Assembly (NCBI GenBank): GCA_002238415.1
Contig: MPMI01000017.1
Span: 44,957-108,956 of the forward strand
Reading direction: 5' to 3'
Length of the DNA: 64,000 bases
Source: Desulfurellaceae bacterium bin18
GTDB lineage: Bacteria; Desulfobacterota; Binatia; Bin18
The position numbers and the translations under genes were made by a program. The notes under the pieces are model-generated. The model did not search any database, was not told the origin of the DNA, and was given only the letters and a program-made list of their open reading frames with translations. Shown piece after piece: positions 57,550 through 64,000 of this stretch. Every line of letters starts with the position of its first letter. Position 1 is the first letter of the stretch.

Positions 57550-60222
57550 ATGGCCCATTTCGACCCCAACACCCTTGAAGAAAAAGGCCAACAGCAGTTT
57601 CAGGCCGCGTTGGAGGGACTCTCCCCGACGCACTCCTCGACCTTGCTCAACGCGCTGACGCAGCTCGAGCCGCCCATTGTCCAGGCGTGGTTGCAGGAAG
57701 AACTCCTCCAGGAATGGGTCCAGCAGGGCCGGCACGTGAGTGAAACGCTGGGCGCGCGTGGGGAAACGCTCACCTCGGCCATGTTCGCGGCCACCCCTGA
57801 ACTTTTGCCGCTATTGTCCCGGCTGGAGATGCTCGAATGGGTCCGTTTTCTGCTGGATATTGAAGCCGTCAGCGGCGCAACCGATTTTGCCCGTTTCCCG
57901 GACGGCCTGACTGCCCTGGACCGCTCGGAACGAATCAGCGTCTATCGTCTGGGCCGGTCAGCTGTGTATCACTCGCGTGAGGCTGCCGCGGGCATTTACC
58001 ATGCCCTGCCCCACACCTTGGTCAATCTTCCGGAGTCGTTGCGGAACGTGTTGCTACGTTGCCTCCAACCGGTCGCTGCCTTTGACCCGGAACCGCTTCC
58101 GGCTGTGATTCCGTTTCTTGAGCCCACGCTGAAGAGCTTGGCGCCAGGCCAGCAGCTCTCTGTATTGGAGCGGATCGCCGAACTCGCCCGTATTTTTCCC
58201 GCAGGGATTGCCCGCCTCTTTCGGACGTTGTCTCGCGCGTATGAAGAAGTCGGCGCCGAGGGGGTGTTGACCTGGATTCAAACCGGAGAGGAGATCGCGC
58301 AGCGCAATCCGCACGCCGCAGAAGCATTTTTCACCCTGGAGTCCCGGACCAGTTTCCAGGTCTTGCGGCATGAGTCGTCGGCCGTGCTGCTCTCCGAGGT
58401 GCATAGTGCGTTGGTGAAGTTCATGCATATGCTGTGCGGGGAGGCGGTCAGTATCCAAGAAATCGGGGAGGTTTCCTTCCCACCCCCGTTGGCGATTGTT
58501 GACGACGAAGACGAGTTTCTGCCCCTGCCGGCCAGCATTGACCTGTTCTTGACCTTTGAGGAAAACTTTCGGCTGTACTGCATGTTCGCGGCCCATCAGG
58601 CGGGACGGGTCGAGTTTGGGACCTACGATCTCTCCATTGCCGACATCTGGTCGCAGGTGCCGTCGTTTGTCCAGGAACGGGCCGTGGCGAATGCGCATCC
58701 GCCACGGGACCTGGCGGCGTATTGCAAGCTTTTTCCCAAGCCCGAACAGATTGAGGCGCTGTTCCTGTTTGTCGAGGGCCAACGGATCAATGCCTGTCTG
58801 GCAGCGGCGTATCCCGGGCTGCAAAAAGACCTCGCCTGGGCCGCATCGCACACCCGCATCCTGCCACCCCTTATCCAGTCGATCCTGCCGTATTTGAACG
58901 CCACGCTAAAACCCGGCTGGGAGCACGACGCCACGGTGGCGGGCTGCCTGCTCATGGCTACCGAGCTGTACGCTTCACTGCCCGAATACGCCTCGCAGCT
59001 ATCGCGGGAGCAAAAGGACGAAGATGGCATGGCCGGAGCGCCGGACGCGATGATGCAAGGGACGCGCGAGCCTGAGCTGTCTGAGCGAGAGCAGGCCGTC
59101 CTGCAGCGGATTCTTTTGACGCTACGCCAGCATCAAAAAAAGAAAAAGATTCGTCAGACCCGGCCCGCCTCCATCCACGGGACGCCGCTGGATGCGCTGG
59201 ACACCGAGGAGGACGAAACCGGACAGGAAGAATCCAAAAAGGAGCAACTGCGCCGGCGGCATTCCGTTGTGGGTGTCCGCTATGTCTATGACGAGTGGGA
59301 TTTTCTGATCGAGGACTACCGTGCTCGCTGGTGCGAACTGCACGAAGTCCCCCTGGCCGGCGACCGAGGTGGCTTCTTTGAGAGCACGCTCACCCGCTAT
59401 GGCGAGGTCATTCCAAATATTAAGCGTGAGTTCCAGCAACTGCGACCCAAGATGTTCCGTTTGGTCAAGGGGCTGGAAGATGGAGAAGTGATAGACCTGG
59501 ACGCGGCCGTGGCGGCTCGGGTCGATCTGCACACCGGGGTGGCGCCGTCCACGCGGCTGTACGCGGCCAGGCAGCCCCTGGAGCGTGATGTTGCTGCGCT
59601 CTTTCTCCTGGACCTGAGTGCTTCGACCGATGCCAGGATTCAGCAGGAAACGGACAATGGACACAGCGAAACGAGCGGTCTCCGGGTGATTGACGTCCTC
59701 AAAGAGGCGGTTGTGGTGTTGTCTGCCGCACTCGAGGAAATCGGTGATGCCTACGCCGTCTACGGCTTTTCCAGCGCCGGGCGGTACAACATCGAGTTCT
59801 ATCCGGTCAAAGCGTTTGGCGAGAAACTGTCAGATGACGTCAAAGGCCGTATCAGCGGTCTGGAGCCTCAGCGCAGTACGCGTATGGGCGCCGCCGTCCG
59901 GCATGCGACCCGCAAACTCAAAGACGTTGCCAGCCGCGCGAAAATTCTGGTCCTGCTCAGCGACGGATTCCCCGAAGACGCTGACTACGGCCGAGACGAA
60001 AACGCACCGATGTATGGCCTGCGCGATACCATGATGGCCCTGCGTGAGGCCGAGCGCGAGAATATCATGTCGTTCTGTCTGACGATTGACAAAGGCGGTC
60101 ATGATTACCTGCGCGAGATGTGTCCGCCGTCACGCTATATGGTCCTGGAAGACATCCCGTCCCTGCCGTCAGAACTGCCCAAGATCTACCAACGCCATAT
60201 TCGGATGCAATTGTCCGAGTAG
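57550..60222 (+). CDS. NorD/CbbO-like protein with C-terminal von Willebrand A domain
   Basis: The 890 residues comprise a long helical N-terminal part of about 650 residues and a C-terminal VWA domain with the MIDAS motif DLSAST, the later RSTRMGAAVRH threonine/Gly stretch and LVLLSDGFPEDADYG. A charged linker (KKKKIRQTRPAS, EDETGQEESKKEQ) joins them. NorD and CbbO proteins act with a MoxR-type AAA+ partner (NorQ/CbbQ) to activate metalloenzymes. No such partner gene is adjacent. The ATG at 57550 is chosen because the preceding 38 codons have no family match. Confidence 0.83.
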   Translation: MAHFDPNTLEEKGQQQFQAALEGLSPTHSSTLLNALTQLEPPIVQAWLQEELLQEWVQQGRHVSETLGARGETLTSAMFAATPELLPLLSRLEMLEWVRFLLDIEAVSGATDFARFPDGLTALDRSERISVYRLGRSAVYHSREAAAGIYHALPHTLVNLPESLRNVLLRCLQPVAAFDPEPLPAVIPFLEPTLKSLAPGQQLSVLERIAELARIFPAGIARLFRTLSRAYEEVGAEGVLTWIQTGEEIAQRNPHAAEAFFTLESRTSFQVLRHESSAVLLSEVHSALVKFMHMLCGEAVSIQEIGEVSFPPPLAIVDDEDEFLPLPASIDLFLTFEENFRLYCMFAAHQAGRVEFGTYDLSIADIWSQVPSFVQERAVANAHPPRDLAAYCKLFPKPEQIEALFLFVEGQRINACLAAAYPGLQKDLAWAASHTRILPPLIQSILPYLNATLKPGWEHDATVAGCLLMATELYASLPEYASQLSREQKDEDGMAGAPDAMMQGTREPELSEREQAVLQRILLTLRQHQKKKKIRQTRPASIHGTPLDALDTEEDETGQEESKKEQLRRRHSVVGVRYVYDEWDFLIEDYRARWCELHEVPLAGDRGGFFESTLTRYGEVIPNIKREFQQLRPKMFRLVKGLEDGEVIDLDAAVAARVDLHTGVAPSTRLYAARQPLERDVAALFLLDLSASTDARIQQETDNGHSETSGLRVIDVLKEAVVVLSAALEEIGDAYAVYGFSSAGRYNIEFYPVKAFGEKLSDDVKGRISGLEPQRSTRMGAAVRHATRKLKDVASRAKILVLLSDGFPEDADYGRDENAPMYGLRDTMMALREAERENIMSFCLTIDKGGHDYLREMCPPSRYMVLEDIPSLPSELPKIYQRHIRMQLSE

Positions 60223-60445
60223 CATCCCCTCACACTGCTCTGTTTCATTTGTCGGTGGTTCGGAGAAAAAACGGGGTAGATGCGGACAAATTCGTTGGAA
60301 AATCGGAGAAAACGGCCAAAAATCTTACTAAAAGTCTTGTAACTTGTAAATTTTAGCAGTATGGGTCCGATAAGCTCCGATCAAATTTAAGAGGATCGCG
60401 AGCAAAAATTCCAATCCCTAAACCAATCCCTAAAGGAGGGGCGCT

Positions 60446-62140
60446 ATGCCGGAATATGATCTCGTGATCAAAGATGGAATGGTCATCGATGGAACGCGAC
60501 TGCCGCGCTACAAGGCGGACATCGGCGTCAAAGATGGCAAGATTGCCAAGATCGGTCGCCTGCAATCGCATCAGGGGACGAAAGTCCTGGACGCGGAAGG
60601 GCATATGGTGGTGCCGGGCTTTATCGATCTGCACACCCACTACGACGCGCAGTTGTTTTGGGACCCATACCTGACGATTTCCGGCTGGCATGGCATCACC
60701 TCCGTGGTGATCGGCAACTGCGGGTTTGGCTTTGCCCCGGTCCCGCCCGAGGACCAGGAGCGGGCGATGCTCACCATGACCCGGACCGAAGCGATTCCGT
60801 ACGACTCAATGAAGGCTGGGATGCCCTGGGACTGGGTCACCTTTCCGGAGTTTCTGGACAGTGTCGAGCGCACGCCCAAAGGCTTGAACATTCTGCCGTA
60901 TATGCCGATTGCACCGCTGATGGTGTGGGTGATGGGGCGTGAGGAGGCGAAGTCGGGCCGGATGCCGACGGACGATGAACACCGGGAGATGGTGCGATTA
61001 CTGCACGAAGGCATGGACGCGGGTGGCTGTGGCTGGTCAGCCCAACGCTTTGGGGAAGACAGCGTACAGTGTGATTATGACGGCACGCCCATGCCGACCG
61101 ATATCATGCACAACGAAACCTGCCTGGAACTTGCCAAGGTGTTAGGCGATCGCAACGAGGGCTTTATTCAGATGTCGCTCATCCCCAGTGTGGCGCCGAT
61201 GGAAGTCATTGAGAGTCACTACGAAGAACTCGCCCAGGTGAGTGGGCGGCCGATTCTGTATAACGTCATCCAGGTCCAGGACGCCGACCCGAGCCGTCAC
61301 CGGAATCTGTTAGCCTGGATCGAACGCTGCCGCCAAAAGGGCCTGCGCATCTACGGCCAGACGATCTCAACCGACGCCGGCTTTACCTTTACCTTTACCG
61401 ACTGGAATTTGTGGGACGATGATCCGGCGTGGCGGGAAGCGACGCTGGGGACGGTGGAAGAACGGAAGTCGAAGTTGGCGGACCCGACCCGCCGGCCGGC
61501 CTTAAAGAACGACCCCACCGGCGCGGTCACTAGTTCGTTTGACGACGTCATTATCCTTGATGTAAAGCGCGCAGACATGAAGTACCTGGAGAATCTGACC
61601 CTGCGTGAAGCGGGCGAGAAGGAAGGCAAGCATCCTGTGGATGCCATGCTCGACCTGGCCCTGGCCGATAACATGGAGACGACCTTCTTCACCCCGTCCG
61701 TGGGCTCGAAGAATGAATACCTCCAGGAACTCGTCACTCCAGAGTCCTCGCTGCTGGGGGTCTCGGATGGCGGCGCCCATACCAAGTTCTTCTGCGGCGG
61801 ACGCTATTCCACGGAAGCGATTACGCGCATAGTCCGTGACTTGAACATGATGAGCCTGGAAGAGGTCCACTGGCGGTTGAGTGCGATGCCGGCAGCCTGT
61901 GCGGGCTTTAAGGACCGCGGCGTGCTGCGGGAAGGCGCCCCGGCCGATATCGTGGTCTACGACTACGACAACCTGGAAACCTTGCCGATGGAAGTGGCCC
62001 ACGATCTGCCGGGTAAAGAGTGGCGGCGAGTGCAAAAGGCCAAAGGCTACCGGGCGGTTCTGGTGAACGGTGAGATGACGCTGGAGAATGACGAGAACAC
62101 GGGTAATATTCCCGGCAAGCTGCTCCGGCACGGAGGCTAA
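60446..62140 (+). CDS. D-aminoacylase-like amidohydrolase (N-acyl-D-amino-acid deacylase family), copy 1
   Basis: The 564-residue amidohydrolase-3-type TIM barrel has the metal motif GFIDLHTHYDAQLFWDP (H63, H65) and a late LLGVSDGGAHTKFF segment with the catalytic Asp. The small beta-domain flanks are DLVIKDGMVIDG and PADIVVYDYDNLETLP. The family removes acyl groups from D-amino acids or opens cyclic amides. AAAGGAGGGG precedes the ATG. A tandem copy starts 242 bases after its stop. Confidence 0.9.
   Translation: MPEYDLVIKDGMVIDGTRLPRYKADIGVKDGKIAKIGRLQSHQGTKVLDAEGHMVVPGFIDLHTHYDAQLFWDPYLTISGWHGITSVVIGNCGFGFAPVPPEDQERAMLTMTRTEAIPYDSMKAGMPWDWVTFPEFLDSVERTPKGLNILPYMPIAPLMVWVMGREEAKSGRMPTDDEHREMVRLLHEGMDAGGCGWSAQRFGEDSVQCDYDGTPMPTDIMHNETCLELAKVLGDRNEGFIQMSLIPSVAPMEVIESHYEELAQVSGRPILYNVIQVQDADPSRHRNLLAWIERCRQKGLRIYGQTISTDAGFTFTFTDWNLWDDDPAWREATLGTVEERKSKLADPTRRPALKNDPTGAVTSSFDDVIILDVKRADMKYLENLTLREAGEKEGKHPVDAMLDLALADNMETTFFTPSVGSKNEYLQELVTPESSLLGVSDGGAHTKFFCGGRYSTEAITRIVRDLNMMSLEEVHWRLSAMPAACAGFKDRGVLREGAPADIVVYDYDNLETLPMEVAHDLPGKEWRRVQKAKGYRAVLVNGEMTLENDENTGNIPGKLLRHGG
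60755..60901. repeat. 147-bp identical block in tandem amidohydrolase genes (copy 1)
   Basis: Bases 60755-60901 are identical to 62692-62838 (offset 1937), while flanking parts of the two genes differ. A second identical block joins 61940-62066 to 63874-64000 (offset 1934). Such islands of identity between diverged copies point to recent gene conversion. Confidence 0.85.
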
Positions 62141-62190
62141 GAGCAGAAGACCAGCCTGGGGTCACGGCTCTAGGCTAAGAGCTGACGAAG

Positions 62191-62222
62191 AGAGAAGGGC
62201 GCTGTTACCGGCGCCCTTCTCT
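62191..62222. terminator. Perfect 12-bp hairpin terminator after amidohydrolase copy 1
   Basis: AGAGAAGGGCGC (62191-62202) and GCGCCCTTCTCT (62211-62222) are exact inverted repeats around the loop TGTTACCG. It lies 50 bases after the stop of copy 1. A purine-rich sequence rather than a T-run follows. Confidence 0.75.
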
Positions 62223-62382
62223 AGTGGAGACTTTAAAGGGGAGTGTCAATCTGCTCTCTCCTTCCAATATTCCCTGCGCAAGACTCTTGCGCTAAACTGT
62301 TTTTCGCCATATACACCGAGTGAACCGCGGTTCACTCTAGCGGACCGTGAGAAAAAATCTTAAGCCTTTAAGGAGGGGCGCT

Positions 62383-64000
62383 ATGCCAGAATATGATCTG
62401 GTTATCAAAGATGGAATGATTATCGATGGGACGCGACTGCCGCGTTACCGAGGCGATATTGGTGTCAAAGACGGCAAAATTGCGAAGATTGGCCGTATTC
62501 AGACCCACCAAGGAACCAAGACGCTCGATGCCGAAGGGCATATGGTGGTGCCGGGCTTTATTGATTTGCACACCCACTATGATGCGCAGTTGTTTTGGGA
62601 CCCGTATCTGACGATCTCCGGCTGGCACGGCATCACCTCCGTGGTGATCGGCAACTGCGGATTTGGCTTTGCCCCAGTGGATCCTGAAGATCAGGAGCGG
62701 GCGATGCTCACCATGACCCGGACCGAAGCGATTCCGTACGACTCAATGAAGGCTGGGATGCCCTGGGACTGGGTCACCTTTCCGGAGTTTCTGGACAGTG
62801 TCGAGCGCACGCCCAAAGGCTTGAACATTCTGCCGTATGTGCCCATTGCGCCGTTAATGGTGTGGGTGATGGGTCGTGAGGAGGCGAAGTCGGGCCGGAT
62901 GCCGACTGATGATGAACACAAGAAGATGGTGCAGCTCCTACATGAAGGCATGGCGGCGGGTGGCTGTGGCTGGTCAGCCCAACGCTTTGGGGAAGACAGC
63001 GTGCAGTGTGATTATGATGGCACACCCATGCCGACCGACATCATGCACCAGGAAACCTGTGTCGAATTCGCGAAAGTCTTATCCGAACGGAATGAGGGCT
63101 TCATCCAGATGTCTCTTATCCCGAGTGTATCCGGTTTCAAGGAAATCGAGAAGAATTACGAAGAGCTGGCTTTGGCCAGTGGGCGGCCGATTCTGTACAA
63201 TGCCATTCAAGCCCTGGATTCCGACCCGAGCCGTCACCGGAATCTGTTAGCCTGGATCGAACGCTGCCGCCAAAAGGGCCTGCGCATCTACGGTCAGTTG
63301 GTCTCGACCAGCGCTGGCTTTACCTTCACCTTTCATGACTGGAATTTATGGGATGATGATCCGGCCTGGCGGGAAGCGACGATGGGCACCGTCGAAGAGC
63401 GGAAGTCGAAGTTGGCGGACCCGACCCGGCGCGCCAGCTTAAAGAACGACCCGACTGGTGCGGTCACAGCCTCGTTTGACGATGTCATTATTCTTGAGGT
63501 AAAGCGGGAAGACATGAAGCACCTGGAGAACCTGACCCTGCGCGAAGCGGGTGAGAAGGAAGGCAAGCATCCCGTGGATGCCATGCTCGACCTCGCGGTT
63601 GCCGACGATATGGCCACGACATTCTATTCGCCGGCAGTCGGCGAGAAGAACGAGTTTCTCAAAGAACTCGTCAACGACTCCACGCTGCTGGGGGTCTCGG
63701 ACGGTGGCGCCCATACCAAGTTCTTCTGCGGCGGACGCTATTCCACGGAGTCCATCACACGCATGGTCCGTGAGATGAATATGATGAGCCTGGAAGAGGC
63801 GCATTGGCGGCTGAGTGCCCAGCCGGCAGCCTGTGCGGGCTTTAAGGATCGTGGCGTCCTGCGCGAAGGTGCACCGGCCGATATCGTGGTCTACGACTAC
63901 GACAACCTGGAAACCTTGCCGATGGAAGTGGCCCACGATCTGCCGGGTAAAGAGTGGCGGCGAGTGCAAAAGGCCAAAGGCTACCGGGCGGTTCTGGTGA
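62383..64000 (+). CDS. D-aminoacylase-like amidohydrolase, copy 2 (partial, cut by the window end)
   Basis: The first 539 codons of a second D-aminoacylase-like gene run off the window. The same metal motif (GFIDLHTHYDAQLFWDP), PMPTDIMHQETCVEF and LLGVSDGGAHTKFF are present. The ribosome-binding site AAGGAGGGGCGCT is the same as in copy 1. The two differ most in the segment after 'SLIPSV' (here SGFKEIEKNYEELALASGRP), near the substrate side of the barrel. A separate substrate is therefore possible. Confidence 0.9.
   Translation, partial: MPEYDLVIKDGMIIDGTRLPRYRGDIGVKDGKIAKIGRIQTHQGTKTLDAEGHMVVPGFIDLHTHYDAQLFWDPYLTISGWHGITSVVIGNCGFGFAPVDPEDQERAMLTMTRTEAIPYDSMKAGMPWDWVTFPEFLDSVERTPKGLNILPYVPIAPLMVWVMGREEAKSGRMPTDDEHKKMVQLLHEGMAAGGCGWSAQRFGEDSVQCDYDGTPMPTDIMHQETCVEFAKVLSERNEGFIQMSLIPSVSGFKEIEKNYEELALASGRPILYNAIQALDSDPSRHRNLLAWIERCRQKGLRIYGQLVSTSAGFTFTFHDWNLWDDDPAWREATMGTVEERKSKLADPTRRASLKNDPTGAVTASFDDVIILEVKREDMKHLENLTLREAGEKEGKHPVDAMLDLAVADDMATTFYSPAVGEKNEFLKELVNDSTLLGVSDGGAHTKFFCGGRYSTESITRMVREMNMMSLEEAHWRLSAQPAACAGFKDRGVLREGAPADIVVYDYDNLETLPMEVAHDLPGKEWRRVQKAKGYRAVLV

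Noticed and set aside
60330..60373. Promoter-like TTGTAA-N17-TATGGG before amidohydrolase copy 1
   Set aside because: Both boxes match the consensus poorly and no supporting feature is present.

Overview
The window reads as a bacterial chromosome segment, GC-rich, with dense short operons on both strands. Its content is dominated by aromatic and nitrogen-compound catabolism: six luciferase-like flavin/F420 oxidoreductases, four Rieske oxygenase alpha subunits, a cobalt-type nitrile hydratase, several SDRs and amidohydrolases. This resembles large-genome uncultured soil or sponge-associated bacteria (Entotheonella/Tectomicrobia- or Binatota-like, or a related proteobacterial lineage). No rRNA, tRNA or other taxonomic marker is visible, so that placement is inference only.

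Layout. 1-7607: tail of a fumarylacetoacetate-hydrolase-type gene, then three NCS2-type permeases that carry an unusual cytosolic C-terminal domain, with murJ between the second and third. 7747-9636: uup-type ABC-F gene (minus). 9814-14254: SDR plus the E1 alpha, E1 beta and E2 genes of an acetoin/2-oxoacid dehydrogenase and an OsmC-like gene. 14301-17296: minus-strand operon of a luciferase-like oxidoreductase, a hydrolase that has lost catalytic residues, and an HSL-type esterase. 17854-21511: nitrile hydratase beta and alpha, with a secreted CAP protein and small genes before the nitrile hydratase accessory gene. 21594-28504: deacetylase, Uma2 protein, HicB remnant, GDPD, LLM enzyme, leuD/leuC, and a thioredoxin-TPR protein. 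28546-33390: MBL hydrolase and acyl-CoA dehydrogenase, phosphoesterase, moaA, a frameshifted antitoxin and an intact vapBC. 33473-38618: collinear plus-strand catabolic cluster (BadH-like SDR, second SDR, ureidoglycolate-lyase-like cupin, amidohydrolase, Rieske alpha and beta). 38633-47485: nucleotidyltransferase pair, M50 protease, LLM/GST/PPOX genes, NtaA-type monooxygenase, CmcJ-like oxygenase, MFS exporter, SDR. 47751-55623: three paralogous alpha-only Rieske oxygenases, two of which are each followed by a small protein of one shared family, plus an LLM enzyme, a VOC protein and an HpaB-type monooxygenase. 55675-64000: VOC, LLM, NorD-like VWA protein and two tandem D-aminoacylase-like amidohydrolases, the second cut by the window end.

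The genes suggest a scavenging lifestyle: import of nucleobase-like compounds, hydration or hydrolysis of nitriles and N-acyl compounds, and ring hydroxylation and cleavage. The most unusual items are the permease fusions, the small Rieske-linked proteins, a pseudo-hydrolase, two promoters placed for leaderless transcripts, a duplication scar that carries the murJ promoter and first codons, and several small broken genes (antitoxins, GlcG tail).
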